A program made the position numbers and the translations under genes. Below are positions 28,396 through 38,995 of a DNA stretch of 64,000 nucleotides, in pieces. The stretch spans positions 2,976,001 through 3,040,000 of the forward strand of contig NZ_CP104040.1 of the NCBI RefSeq assembly GCF_025152745.1. The letters run 5' to 3'. Under the pieces are notes generated by a model. The model was not told where the DNA came from. It worked only from the letters and a program-made list of their open reading frames with translations, and did not search any database. This stretch comes from Rhizobium sp. WSM4643. GTDB lineage: Bacteria; Pseudomonadota; Alphaproteobacteria; Rhizobiales; Rhizobiaceae. Numbering within the stretch: position 1 is the stretch's first letter; the number at the start of each line of letters is the position of its first letter.

Positions 28396-29265
28396 TCATC
28401 CTTTCGACTTATCGAGAAAACGCTGCTTGCGGGTTTTCGGTTTGAACCGCCGAAAGAAATTGTCGACGGCGCGGATGAATTTGGTGACGGACATCAGCCT
28501 GTCGATCTGGCTATTCGTATTGTCGAGCCGCTCCGACAAGACCTCGGCCGCAGTCATCGCGATCTCAACCGGCGGCACCTCAGGAAACCGTTTGGCGAGC
28601 GCCGAATAGGGGCTGGCATCGACGCCGCCCAGCATGGAGATCGACCCCATGCGAGCAAAGAGACGCAGAAAGATCTGCTCGAACGTCCAATCGTGCACGT
28701 CGAACACCTTCCACTTCTCACTCCGCTTCGCCGAAAAGCCGGCAAGCAGGATATTGCCCGGCAGCTGCAGATCGGCGAGCCACAGCGCTACCGCAAAGCC
28801 GCTCGTCGCGATCTTGCCGATCGGATAGAGATCGGCGAGCATTTGTGTCAGATCAAGGTGACGGGCCTCAGCGCCTTCGAAGCAGCTCTTTTCGCTGAGA
28901 TTTTCCTCGACGGAGACCCGGATGTTGACGACGCCGAGGAAATCGTCGCCGCCAAAGAAGCGCAAGACATCCGCCGCTTCGCGCCGATGGACGATATGGG
29001 CGCCCATGACGTCGCTGCGGGCAACCAGCATGGAATGGCCGACGAAGGGTTCGTCGAGCACCTTATAGACCTTGTTGAAGAAGACGTAGAGCGCCGTCTC
29101 CGGCAATTCGCTCCGCAGCCGTTCGAGATCGACCGCCTCGCTGTTTGCGACCAGCACGACATGGGAATAGCCCGACAACAGCGCCTTCCACGCTTCCGGC
29201 GTCAAGAAATTGAAGCCTCCGTCCGGAGCGGTCGTAGCCTTGTTATCGCTAGGGATTGCTTCCAT
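28396..29265 (-). CDS. Uncharacterised protein of a glycan cluster
   Basis: A 289-residue protein I cannot assign to a named family. No signal peptide or membrane helix. Notable segments are 'LPETALYVFFNKVYKVLDEPFVGHSMLVARS', 'TSGFAVALWLADLQLPGNILLAGFSAKRS' and 'WKVFDVHDWTFEQIFLRLF', with a basic C-terminus (RRFKPKTRKQRFLDKSKG). The 'TSGFAVALWL...LLAGF' then 'HDWTFE' pattern is reminiscent of sialyltransferase-like or Kdo-related enzymes that place His near the end, but this is a weak impression. It lies between two glycosyltransferase genes on the same strand, so a role in sugar transfer or activation is inferred. Confidence 0.6.
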   Translation of the reverse strand: MEAIPSDNKATTAPDGGFNFLTPEAWKALLSGYSHVVLVANSEAVDLERLRSELPETALYVFFNKVYKVLDEPFVGHSMLVARSDVMGAHIVHRREAADVLRFFGGDDFLGVVNIRVSVEENLSEKSCFEGAEARHLDLTQMLADLYPIGKIATSGFAVALWLADLQLPGNILLAGFSAKRSEKWKVFDVHDWTFEQIFLRLFARMGSISMLGGVDASPYSALAKRFPEVPPVEIAMTAAEVLSERLDNTNSQIDRLMSVTKFIRAVDNFFRRFKPKTRKQRFLDKSKG

Positions 29266-29308
29266 ATCGGCTCACATGCACTTTCCAAGGACGACGCGGT
29301 CCGCCCGA

Positions 29309-30238
29309 CTAGCTGTTGCTGAAATAGGCGCGCATCCGGGCAAGCCGCGTCAGCCCGCCGATCTGCTTTCCCACATGCGAGAGGAAGCCCGCCACTCGGT
29401 CCGTCATCGACGGTTGCCTGCAGAAAGACGCCCAGGGTGTGTTGCGAAGATCTTCGGCATAACGATTGGCCATCCGCCGGTGCACCCAGGGCACGGTGGC
29501 CTGCCACGGCTTTTTCCGGCCGGTGAAATGAAAGATGGCCGGCCGATCGACGAAGGGCAGCAAGCCCGTCTGTGTATTCCAGCGCGGATCGAGCACCAGC
29601 CAGTCGCGGTCGAACGTGACGTTCAACGCATCCTGGTCATTGTTCTCGAACAGATGCGACCGCTCCTCGAAGATTTCCCGGGTCCTGGCGAAAAGCCCCC
29701 TCGCCCGGCAGACGGACCAGTCGAACAGCAGTACGCCGGCATTGAAGTAGCGGCCGCCCTGGCCCATGCCGATCTTGCGCTGCCGCGCCCCGGCCTTCTC
29801 GGGAAAGGCCATGACATAGTCGTCGACCGCAGCAAGCGCCTTGCCCTGCAGATCCATCGCGAAGAGATCGTCGACCGGCGCAACCGTAAGCACATCGGCA
29901 TCGAGATAGAGCAGCCGCTCGACATGATCGGGAATGTACAGATCCATGTAGAGCCGCGCCAGCGTCGCCCCCGACCAGCGACCCCGCGCTTGCAGCGCCG
30001 TATCCGGCGTATTGTAGGGCAGCACCCTGATCGCCATGTCGTGCAGCCGCGCGAAATTTCCGACCTCGGCGATCTCGTTCGGCTTGAGGTCGATGCCGAG
30101 AAGCAGGAACTCAACAGTGGAACCTGAGAGATTGCGCTTGACCGAAAGCAGGGTGCAGCAGGCGGCCGGCAGCATGTTGACATCCGAACAGACGATCACG
30201 GCACTCTGCTGCAAAATCCCAGCCCCCCGAAGCGGCAA
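29309..30238 (-). CDS. Glycosyltransferase family 8 protein
   Basis: A protein of up to 309 residues. The first strand is 'AVIVCSDVNMLPAACCTLLSV', the DxD site is 'ERLLYLDADVLTVAPVDDLF', and the family 8 'YFNAGVLLFDW' and 'NNDQDALN' motifs follow, with the metal-binding His in 'AIFHFTGRKKPW'. It transfers glucose or galactose from a UDP sugar onto LPS or another glycan. The start is uncertain: the TTG at 30238 and a TTG at 30214 (after a G-rich ribosome site) are both possible; ATG at 30175 would remove the first strand. First gene of the cluster. Confidence 0.85.
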   Translation of the reverse strand: MPLRGAGILQQSAVIVCSDVNMLPAACCTLLSVKRNLSGSTVEFLLLGIDLKPNEIAEVGNFARLHDMAIRVLPYNTPDTALQARGRWSGATLARLYMDLYIPDHVERLLYLDADVLTVAPVDDLFAMDLQGKALAAVDDYVMAFPEKAGARQRKIGMGQGGRYFNAGVLLFDWSVCRARGLFARTREIFEERSHLFENNDQDALNVTFDRDWLVLDPRWNTQTGLLPFVDRPAIFHFTGRKKPWQATVPWVHRRMANRYAEDLRNTPWASFCRQPSMTDRVAGFLSHVGKQIGGLTRLARMRAYFSNS

Positions 30239-30396
30239 TTTAAACTTGATGCCGGATATCTAGTTGGTTTGATGCCAACCCGCAACCGCAGATCACCCGC
30301 CGGACCGTCGCTCTGCGTCACGTTTTGAATCGGATTTCAACGACTTGCAAGGCAAAGCGGATTCAGATGAGGAGCATATTGAATCGGAACGTGAAC

Positions 30397-30789
30397 TTAG
30401 AGCCGCAGCGCCAATGGATGATCGACGAGCAGCCGGTCCACTGTCGCAAGCTGCAGCCCCTCGACCTTGCATTGCGCAAGCAGCAAGCGATCGAAGGGAT
30501 CGCGCGTCTCCGGCTCGGGGTTGGCGGCGGTGATGACGTGCGCGATATCGATGGGCAGGATCGTCAGCCCGGTCTCCCCGAGATAAACGGGAATGGTCTC
30601 GAGGGGCAATCCGGGCTGCAATTTTCCAAGCCTTGTCTTGATGGCAATTTCCCAGAGGCTGGCGACGCTGACGAAACCGATGGCGGCACCGTCCGAAAGC
30701 ACCCGCTCGACACGCGGAAAACGCTCCGCCAGTTTCTTCTGGGCAATTGCAATCACCATGTGCGTGTCAAGCAGCAGACGCATGATCAC
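30397..30789 (-). CDS. vapC: PIN-domain toxin, VapC family
   Basis: A 130-residue PIN-domain RNase. The first metal Asp is in 'RLLLDTHMVIA', the conserved Glu in 'SLWEIAIK' and further acidic residues in 'ETRDPFDRLLLAQC' and 'LATVDRLL'. VapC toxins cut tRNA or rRNA when not held by the antitoxin. The GTG start at 30789 overlaps the antitoxin stop by four bases (GTGA); an ATG at 30783 is an alternative. Confidence 0.88.
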   Translation of the reverse strand: MIMRLLLDTHMVIAIAQKKLAERFPRVERVLSDGAAIGFVSVASLWEIAIKTRLGKLQPGLPLETIPVYLGETGLTILPIDIAHVITAANPEPETRDPFDRLLLAQCKVEGLQLATVDRLLVDHPLALRL

Positions 30790-31046
30790 GGCAGCGGCTT
30801 GAGAAGAAAATCTTCCGGCAAAGGATCGTCGAAGTCGTCGGCGATATACATCTCCGTGCGGGTGATACCCTTGGAACGAAGATAGGCTTCACCGGCCTCC
30901 AGGTTCAAACCGCCGCGTTTTTGATGCGGCACGAGATCGAACACCGGCCGGCCGTTGCGTGTCACGACAATGGTTTCACCTTCCTCGACCTCACGGGCGA
31001 GTTCGGTCAGGCGGTTCTTCGCATCGCGGATCGAGACGGTCTTCAT
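30786..31046 (-). CDS. vapB: Phd/YefM-type antitoxin partner of VapC
   Basis: An 86-residue antitoxin: 'MKTVSIRDAKNRLTELAREVEEGETIVVTRNGRPVFDLVPHQ' is the Phd/YefM DNA-binding domain, and the acidic C-terminus ('YIADDFDDPLPEDFLL') should cover the toxin's active site. It overlaps the toxin gene and is expected to repress its own promoter. Confidence 0.88.
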   Translation of the reverse strand: MKTVSIRDAKNRLTELAREVEEGETIVVTRNGRPVFDLVPHQKRGGLNLEAGEAYLRSKGITRTEMYIADDFDDPLPEDFLLKPLP

Positions 31047-31096
31047 GATGCCAAATGTAGCTACATGCGGCTACATCGTCAATGTCAGCGCAATTG

Positions 31097-31123
31097 AAAA
31101 AGGCCCGCCGTCACCGGCAGGCC
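31097..31123 (-). terminator. Intrinsic terminator of aatA
   Basis: Minus-strand GGCCTGCCG-GTGA-CGGCGGGCC (one wobble) followed by TTTTTC, 25 bases after the aatA stop. Confidence 0.8.
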
Positions 31124-31148
31124 CTCAATCGGCGTTACAGTAAGCCGC

Positions 31149-32735
<1,587 letters not shown>

Positions 32736-35120
32736 ATGTTTCTGGAAGATGAGTTTGCCATCAGGCGCATGCGCATGCGTCGGATCTCCATTTCATGTCT
32801 CGTTGCCATCACCGCTTTTGCCGCCTGCATCACCGCGATGCTGGGGCTTGCCTCCGCCGCTCGCGCCGATGCGCAGCCGGCATCCGGCCAACTCGCGGCT
32901 CTTGTCCGGCCGAACGACGTCAACAGAGGCTCGCTGCTCTTTCCGTCGAAGGAACCGGGCTTCTATGTCGAAGCGCCGCGGCTGAACACCGATGTCGCCA
33001 TCGATGTCTCCGGCCCGATCGCCAGGGTAAAGGTGACGCAGCGCTTCCAAAATCCGAGCCAGGGCTGGGTCGAGGGCACCTACGTTTTCCCGTTGCCGGA
33101 TAATTCCGCCGTCGACGCGCTGAAAATGCAGATCGGCGAACGTTTCATCGAAGGCCAGATCAAGCCTCGCCAGGAAGCCCGTGAGATCTACGCGCAGGCC
33201 AAGGCCGAGGGCAAGAAGACGGCGTTGCTCGAACAGCAGCGGCCGAACATCTTCACCAACCAGGTCGCCAATATCGCTCCCGGCGAAACCATCGTCGTCC
33301 AGATCGAATACCAGCAGACGATCCACCAGTCGGGCGGCGAGTTCTCGCTGCGCTTCCCGTTGGTCGTCGCCCCGCGCTACAATCCGCCGCCGATCGTCCA
33401 GACCGTCGAGTTCAACAACGGCGCCGGTTTTGCCACGCCGCGCGACCCCGTGGAAAACCGGGACAAGATCGAAGCCCCCGCGCTTGATCCGCGTGAGAAC
33501 GCAAGGATCAATCCGGTTTCGCTGACCGTAGACCTCAAGGCCGGTTTCCCGCTCGGCGACGTCAAATCTTCCTTCCACGCGGTCGATATCAGCCAGGACG
33601 GCGACCAGGCGAGGACGATCAGCCTGAAGGCGGAAACCGTTCCCGCCGATAAGGATTTTGAGCTCACCTGGAAGGCCGCTCCCGGCAAGATGCCGAGTGC
33701 CGGCCTCTTCCGCGAAGTGATTGATGGTAAGACCTATCTGCTCGCCTTCGTCACCCCGCCCACGGCCCCGGATACGGCAGCGCCGCCGGCAAAACGCGAG
33801 GTGGTCTTCGTCATCGACAATTCCGGCTCCATGTCCGGTCCCTCGATCGAGCAGGCAAGGCAGAGCCTGGCGCTTGCCATCTCCAAGCTGAACCCCGGAG
33901 ACCGCTTCAACGTCATCCGTTTCGACGATACGATGACCGATTATTTCAAGGGTCTCGTCGCAGCCACCCCTGACAATCGCGAAAAGGCGATCGCCTATGT
34001 CAGAGGCCTGACCGCTGACGGCGGCACGGAAATGCTGCCTGCCTTGCAGGCTGCGCTGCGCAACCAGGGACCGGTCGCAAGCGGAGCGTTGCGCCAGGTC
34101 GTATTCCTGACGGATGGTGCGATCGGCAACGAACAGCAGCTTTTTGAGGAAATCACCGCGAACCGAGCCGATGCCCGCGTCTTCACCGTCGGCATCGGCT
34201 CGGCACCGAACACCTATTTCATGACCAAGGCCGCCGAAGTCGGCCGCGGCACCTTCACGGCGATCGGCTCGACCGATCAGGTGGCAAGCCGCATGGGCGA
34301 GCTTTTCGCTAAGCTGCAGAACCCAACCATGACCGATATCACCGCCACCTTCGAAGGCATCGAGGCCGAGGATATCACGCCGAACCCGATGCCGGACCTC
34401 TACAGCGGCGAGCCGGTCGTGCTGACCGCGCAGCTGCCTGACGATCAGCCCGCCGGCAAGCTGCAGATCATCGGCAAGACAGGCGACCAGCCGTGGCGCG
34501 TCGAAATGGATATCGCCAATGCCGCCAACGGCAACGGCATCTCCAAGCTCTGGGCGCGGCGCAAGATCGACGATTTCGAGGCGCGCGCCTATGAACGTCA
34601 GGATCCGGCCGCGCTCGACAAGGATATCGAGACCGTGGCGCTCGCCCATCATCTCGTCTCTCGCGTCACCAGCCTGGTTGCCGTCGACGTCACTCCGTCT
34701 CGTCCGGTCGACCAGCCACTCGGCTCAACCAAGCTGCCGCTCAACCTGCCGGAAGGTTGGGACTTTGATAAGGTCCTCGGCGAAACCCCTGCTCCTCTTG
34801 GCGGCACGGAGCGCCATGGCTCGGCTACGCCGACAGGAAACCCCGGATCGGTGCAGGCTGCGGCCGAAACACGGGAGCTCGCCGCGTCGCCTGAGATCGC
34901 AAACATGATGGCCGCAGCCCCGACCGCCAAAGCGGCCACCATGATCGCGCAAAAAAGCACGACCGTGAACCTGCCGCAGACGGCGACGCGCGCCGACGAG
35001 CAGATCATCCGCGGTCTGACCATGCTGCTCGTGGCGCTGACGGCGGCAAGCGGGCTTGCCGTGTGGCGGCGACGCCTAAAGGGCATTATTGCTGTCGGGG
35101 TCAAGCGAAATGGTCTCTAG
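32736..35120 (+). CDS. VIT/von Willebrand A surface protein with LPXTG-like sorting signal
   Basis: A 794-residue exported protein. The N-terminal signal peptide (basic 'RRMRMRRISISCLV' then a hydrophobic run ending 'SAARA') is followed by a VIT domain ('VKVTQRFQNPSQGWVEGTYVFPLPD'), and a VWA domain at about 354-530 with an intact MIDAS motif 'VFVIDNSGSMSG'. Near the end it has LPQTA at 746-750, a hydrophobic helix (GLTMLLVALTAASGLAVW) and a basic tail (RRRLKG): a cell-wall sorting signal in a Gram-negative. This matches the proteobacterial 'sortase target protein' family. The ATG at 32736 has GAGGG seven bases upstream. It overlaps the sortase gene, its evident processing enzyme. Confidence 0.9.
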   Translation: MFLEDEFAIRRMRMRRISISCLVAITAFAACITAMLGLASAARADAQPASGQLAALVRPNDVNRGSLLFPSKEPGFYVEAPRLNTDVAIDVSGPIARVKVTQRFQNPSQGWVEGTYVFPLPDNSAVDALKMQIGERFIEGQIKPRQEAREIYAQAKAEGKKTALLEQQRPNIFTNQVANIAPGETIVVQIEYQQTIHQSGGEFSLRFPLVVAPRYNPPPIVQTVEFNNGAGFATPRDPVENRDKIEAPALDPRENARINPVSLTVDLKAGFPLGDVKSSFHAVDISQDGDQARTISLKAETVPADKDFELTWKAAPGKMPSAGLFREVIDGKTYLLAFVTPPTAPDTAAPPAKREVVFVIDNSGSMSGPSIEQARQSLALAISKLNPGDRFNVIRFDDTMTDYFKGLVAATPDNREKAIAYVRGLTADGGTEMLPALQAALRNQGPVASGALRQVVFLTDGAIGNEQQLFEEITANRADARVFTVGIGSAPNTYFMTKAAEVGRGTFTAIGSTDQVASRMGELFAKLQNPTMTDITATFEGIEAEDITPNPMPDLYSGEPVVLTAQLPDDQPAGKLQIIGKTGDQPWRVEMDIANAANGNGISKLWARRKIDDFEARAYERQDPAALDKDIETVALAHHLVSRVTSLVAVDVTPSRPVDQPLGSTKLPLNLPEGWDFDKVLGETPAPLGGTERHGSATPTGNPGSVQAAAETRELAASPEIANMMAAAPTAKAATMIAQKSTTVNLPQTATRADEQIIRGLTMLLVALTAASGLAVWRRRLKGIIAVGVKRNGL

Positions 35121-35883
35121 GCTCTCCGCAAGCCAGAATGAGGAAGCGGCCGAATTCGAGCCGCTTCCGACCTATCTGGAACTCGCCATGGCCGCCGCTA
35201 CGGCCTATGATCGACCGAAGATGCGCCAGAAGAAGGGTTTCTTCCTCTGGCGCCTTTCCTCAATCGAAAAAGCAATTGCCTTTGCCATCGCCGGCCTTGC
35301 CCTCTATGGCCTGGCGCTGATGGGTGACGGCTTCCTGCTGAAGGTGAAGGCAGAGCTTTCCCAGGTTCTGCTGAAACGCGCCTTCGCTGCCGAATTGCGG
35401 GGCGAAGAAACAAAACCCTGGCCCTGGGCGGATTTTACCACCGAGGCCAAGGTGCGCGCCCCGCGCCTCGGCAAGGAGGCGATCGTGCTCTCCGGCGCCT
35501 CCGGCGAGGCTCTCGCCTTCGGTCCGGCCTGGCTCGCCAATACGCCGCAACCGGGCGAGGAAGGCACCTCCGTCATCGCTGCCCATCGCGACACGCACTT
35601 CCGCTGGCTGCAATATATAAGGCCCGGCGATACGATCGAGGTCACTCGCCGCGACGGCAAACTATTGACCTTCAAGGCCGGCGAGGGCCGCATCGCCCCG
35701 TGGGATGCCAACGGCATCGATCCCTCCTCCGATGGCCGCCGCCTGGTGCTGACCACCTGCTGGCCCTTCAATGCCACCGAACGCGGGCCGCTGCGCTACA
35801 TCCTTGAGGCAGAATTGGTCGACGACCAGGCGACGGGATCGGTTCAACCGGTAAACACAAAGCCGTTATTGCAGGTCGAATGA
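35110..35883 (+). CDS. Class GN-type sortase (Gram-negative, single-substrate)
   Basis: A 257-residue membrane-anchored transpeptidase. One helix near residues 50-75 (AIAFAIAGLALYGLALMG) is followed by the sortase beta-barrel, with catalytic His at about 159 ('IAAHRDTHF'), Cys at about 217 ('LTTCWPF') and Arg at about 229 ('PLRYILEA'). It should cleave LPQTA in the upstream protein and attach it to an unknown acceptor. Its ATG overlaps the substrate's stop by 11 bases, so translation is coupled. The 50-residue cytoplasmic N-terminal extension is polar and of unknown role. Confidence 0.92.
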   Translation: MVSRLSASQNEEAAEFEPLPTYLELAMAAATAYDRPKMRQKKGFFLWRLSSIEKAIAFAIAGLALYGLALMGDGFLLKVKAELSQVLLKRAFAAELRGEETKPWPWADFTTEAKVRAPRLGKEAIVLSGASGEALAFGPAWLANTPQPGEEGTSVIAAHRDTHFRWLQYIRPGDTIEVTRRDGKLLTFKAGEGRIAPWDANGIDPSSDGRRLVLTTCWPFNATERGPLRYILEAELVDDQATGSVQPVNTKPLLQVE

Positions 35884-35943
35884 GGGTTGAAGCCCTCCCC
35901 TGCCCGCTCCACGTTCAACCTGGAGAGACCACAGGGAAGCAAG

Positions 35944-37086
35944 ATGAAGAGAATATCCGCCTTCCATTTCGCCACAGCGCTGGTCCTGTTCGGCACCGTA
36001 TCGGCGGATGCAGCCGACACCATCAAGACGCAGGATCTCGCAGTGCGGATCGACAAGCTCGCCGACCACCTCGAACATCCCTGGGCGGTCGAGGTCTTGC
36101 CCGACGGGGCGTATCTCGTGACCGAGCGGCCTGGCCGCATGCGCATCGTCCGCGACGGCAAGGTTTCAGGCCCGATCGGCGGCGTGCCCAAGGTGAGCGC
36201 CCGTGGTCAGGGAGGCCTGATGGATGTGGCGCTCGCTCCGGACTTTGCGACATCCAGAAAGCTCTATTTCACCGCCGCCATCGCCAACAGCCAGGGCTCC
36301 GGCACCGAGGCCTTCAGCGCCATGCTTTCAACTGACGAAAAGACGCTCCATGCCGTGACGCCTGTTTTCACCATGCGGCGCTTCACGCCAGGCAACATCC
36401 AGTACGGTTCGCGCATCGCGATTGCCCGCGACGGTTCGCTGTTCATCAGCGTCGGCGACCGTGGCGACCGCGACCGCTCGCAGGACTGGCAGGACGATGC
36501 CGGATCGATCATCCACATCAATGCCGACGGCAGCATCCCTGCAGACAATCCGTTCAAAGACGGCGGCAAGGCGCTGCCGGAAATCTGGTCGAAAGGCCAC
36601 CGCAACCCGCAGGGCATCACCTTCGACGCCAAGGATGGCAAGCTCTATACCGCAGAGCACGGCGCGCGCGGCGGCGACGAGATCAACCAGCCCGAGGCCG
36701 GCAAGAATTACGGCTGGCCGATCATCACCTATGGCCGCGACTATTCGGGCGCCGAAATCGGCGAAGGCACCGCCAAGGAAGGGCTGGAACAGCCGCTGCA
36801 TTATTGGGATCCTTCAATTGCGCCCGGCGCGCTCGCCGTCTATCGCGGCGCCATGTTCCCGGAATGGGACGGCAATTTCCTCGTCGCGGCGCTGAAGTTC
36901 CAGCTGCTCTCGCGCATGCAGCGTGACGATAGCGGCGCCTTTGTTGCCGAAGAGCGCCTGTTCGAGGGCGAATACGGCCGCATCCGCGACGTTGTCATCG
37001 CACCCGACGGTGCGCTGCTGATGGTGACGGACGAGGATAACGGCGCGCTGCTCAGGGTCTCAAGAGCGCGAGCCCGTAACGGCTGA
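35944..37086 (+). CDS. PQQ-dependent sugar (aldose) dehydrogenase, soluble GDH-like
   Basis: A 380-residue periplasmic six-bladed beta-propeller. A signal peptide (MKRISAFHFATALVLFGTVSADA) leads to 'LEHPWAVEVLPDGAYLVTERPGRMRIV', the family signature, with 'GQGGLMDVALAPDF', 'YTAEHGARGGDEINQPEAGKNYGWP' and 'RIRDVVIAPDGALLMVTDE'. The catalytic His of soluble glucose dehydrogenase aligns with 'RGQGG'/'HPWA' regions only loosely, so the sugar specificity is open. PQQ may come from elsewhere, as pqq genes are not in the window. It starts 60 bases after the sortase. Confidence 0.88.
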   Translation: MKRISAFHFATALVLFGTVSADAADTIKTQDLAVRIDKLADHLEHPWAVEVLPDGAYLVTERPGRMRIVRDGKVSGPIGGVPKVSARGQGGLMDVALAPDFATSRKLYFTAAIANSQGSGTEAFSAMLSTDEKTLHAVTPVFTMRRFTPGNIQYGSRIAIARDGSLFISVGDRGDRDRSQDWQDDAGSIIHINADGSIPADNPFKDGGKALPEIWSKGHRNPQGITFDAKDGKLYTAEHGARGGDEINQPEAGKNYGWPIITYGRDYSGAEIGEGTAKEGLEQPLHYWDPSIAPGALAVYRGAMFPEWDGNFLVAALKFQLLSRMQRDDSGAFVAEERLFEGEYGRIRDVVIAPDGALLMVTDEDNGALLRVSRARARNG

Positions 37087-37090
37087 GCGA

Positions 37091-37561
37091 TCACAACGCG
37101 CCGCGCAGCTGCTTGCGGATGACGAACTTCAGCCCGGACCAGATCTCGTCGACGGCGCAGACCTTGACGTCGACCAGACCGGTTGGGAGCAGAACCGCCC
37201 GCACTACGTCCTCCGTGATGTCAGTCGGCACGCGTGAACTCTTCTTCGGCCAGGATATCCAGACCATGCCGTCCCGCCTCAAGACACGGAAAAGCGCTGG
37301 CGCAACAGCCTCCAGCGCCGGCCGTTCGGTCGTAAACAGATGCACATAGTCAAACGCACGCTGAGGCGTCTCGGGAAGCACGCGGACGACCGAAGCAAAA
37401 CCGTCGAAGCCATAGATGTCACCGATCGTTTCCGGAATGCCGAGAAGAGCGGCGGTCTGCCCGTGTGCAAGGCCGAGTTTCCTGACAAGCGGCGTGCGGG
37501 AATAACCTGCCGTACTAGGCGCCGCCGCATCGCCGGCCGGCTTCCGTTCCTCGTGTCGCAT
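37091..37561 (-). CDS. DUF3052 family protein
   Basis: A 156-residue protein: 'TAGYSRTPLVRKLGLAHGQTAALLGIPE' at the start and 'RRDGMVWISWPKKSSRVPTDITEDVVRAVLLPTGLVDVKVCAVDEIWSGLKFVIRK' at the end are the DUF3052 features. Function not established. The ATG at 37561 follows GGAG; the longer frame to 37663 would run into the divergent transporter's start region. Confidence 0.8.
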   Translation of the reverse strand: MRHEERKPAGDAAAPSTAGYSRTPLVRKLGLAHGQTAALLGIPETIGDIYGFDGFASVVRVLPETPQRAFDYVHLFTTERPALEAVAPALFRVLRRDGMVWISWPKKSSRVPTDITEDVVRAVLLPTGLVDVKVCAVDEIWSGLKFVIRKQLRGAL

Positions 37562-37661
37562 GCATTCATCTCCGTCAACCGACACGAAGTCTTCACCCTT
37601 GCCGAAAGGAAACGCAACTGCTAACCGCTTGGGCACATCTCCCTTCCCCATTGAGGACGAC

Positions 37662-38552
37662 ATGACGCGCGTTCAGGCGAACCTCCTCCTATTGCTTGCA
37701 GCCGCCATCTGGGGCGGCGGCTTCGTCGCGCAGTCGACGGCGATGAAGGCGATCGGCCCCTTCTGGTTCATCGGCCTGCGCTTTGCCGTCGCCACCCTGG
37801 CCGTGCTGCCTTTTGTCCTTTTCGAAGCGCGCAAGGCAACGGAGAAGACAAGCGCGCGCCATGCCAAGCTCTACATCCTGATCGGCCTTGCCCTTTTCGG
37901 CGGTGCAGCCACGCAGCAGGTCGGACTGCAGACGACGACGGTGACGAATTCCAGCTTCATCACCGGCCTCTACGTCGTTTTCGTGCCGCTGATCGCCGTG
38001 TTCTTCCTGCGCCGTGCTCCGCACTGGATCATCTGGCCGGGCGCGCTGATGGCGATCACCGGCATCTACCTTCTGTCCGGCGGCCATCTCTCGGCGATGG
38101 CGCCTGGCGATCTGCTGACCGTCGTCTGCGCCGTCTTCTGGGCGATCCAGATCACCCTTGCCGGCACGACCGTTTCGGAGACCGGAAGGCCGCTCGCGCT
38201 CTCCGCCGTGCAATTCGCCGTCACCGCGGTCTGGGCGCTGGCCGTTGCCGCAGCCGTCGAACCGGTCAGCCTTTCGGCGATACAGGCCGCGGCGCCGGAG
38301 ATCCTTTATGTCGGTATCTTCTCCTCCGGCGTGGCTTTCGTGCTGCAGGTGATCGGCCAGCGCTACACGACGCCCTCGCAGGCAGCGATCTTTCTTTCTT
38401 CCGAAGCGCTCTTCGGTGCCTCACTTGCAGCCCTGCTGCTCGGCGAAACGATGCCGGCAACAGGTTATGCAGGTTGCGCGCTAATGTTTATCGCTATGCT
38501 TGTGGTCGAGCTTGTGCCCGGGTTCACCCGGCGGCGCCTGCCAGCCGCGTGA
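37662..38552 (+). CDS. DMT superfamily exporter (EamA domains)
   Basis: A 296-residue inner-membrane protein with ten predicted helices in two EamA repeats: 'LLLLLAAAIWGGGFVAQSTAMKAIGPFWFIGLRFAVA' in the first and 'ILYVGIFSSGVAFVLQVIGQRYTTPSQAAIFLSSEALFGASLAALLLGE' in the second. Such proteins export amino acids or other metabolites. The ATG at 37662 follows TGAGGA; divergent from the DUF3052 gene with 100 bases between. Confidence 0.87.
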   Translation: MTRVQANLLLLLAAAIWGGGFVAQSTAMKAIGPFWFIGLRFAVATLAVLPFVLFEARKATEKTSARHAKLYILIGLALFGGAATQQVGLQTTTVTNSSFITGLYVVFVPLIAVFFLRRAPHWIIWPGALMAITGIYLLSGGHLSAMAPGDLLTVVCAVFWAIQITLAGTTVSETGRPLALSAVQFAVTAVWALAVAAAVEPVSLSAIQAAAPEILYVGIFSSGVAFVLQVIGQRYTTPSQAAIFLSSEALFGASLAALLLGETMPATGYAGCALMFIAMLVVELVPGFTRRRLPAA

Positions 38553-38683
38553 TCACCCGTCCAGATATGGGCGAGTCACCCATCGGAAAAAAAATTATCC
38601 GATGCGGGAGACGCGTTGGCGTTGCATTTTTGGGAAAATCTGCTCGGAACTTATATTGCCGACGATATAAAACGTTAATCATT

Positions 38684-38736
38684 CCCTGTCGACGAAGGAA
38701 ATTTTGCGTTTTTGCGCAAATTGGAGATCGACAGGG
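38684..38736. repeat. Two-tier inverted repeat upstream of cspA
   Basis: Outer arms CCCTGTCGA (38684-38692) and TCGACAGGG (38728-38736) pair perfectly. Inside, AATTTTGCG and CGCAAATT pair with a single bulge. The whole 53-base element could be a stable hairpin or a binding site. It lies in the 485-base gene-free stretch 38553-39037, where I see no protein gene. Confidence 0.6.
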
Positions 38737-38900
38737 GTGTGCCCGGAACGACACGTTAAAAAACTTTTGCTTGCCAAAATCCTTTAAACGCAGCACTCTC
38801 AGCGCGTTCGGGCATTTTGCGAGCATGGGAAGTCCTTAAGTATTTGCGCGCCGGGAACGCTAATATTCCGGTCAGCCGGTTCCGAAAATGGCGGGAGAAA

Positions 38901-38939
38901 CTCCTACCTGGAACAGGCCGAGGTAGAGGGGACCTTTTT
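38901..38939 (+). terminator. Terminator-like hairpin ahead of cspA
   Basis: CTACCT (38904-38909) pairs with AGGTAG (38921-38926), then GGGGACC and TTTTT at 38935-38939. It may end a short upstream RNA or act as an attenuator in the cspA leader. Confidence 0.35.
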
Positions 38940-38995
38940 CTCAAATTTCAAGAATTGCCTGCCAACACCTCCCGCAAGGGGGCAATGCTATGATG

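Noticed and set aside
32793..34652. 619-codon minus-strand frame within the VWA gene
   Set aside because: Shadow of a strongly supported gene with VIT, VWA and sorting signal.
38641..38680. GGAAC near 38646 as an ECF (RpoE2-type) promoter
   Set aside because: The spacing to the next CGTT/TT is 22 or more bases, outside the usual range.
38474..38839. Plus-strand frame in the cspA upstream region
   Set aside because: It crosses two hairpins, has atypical codons and no ribosome site.
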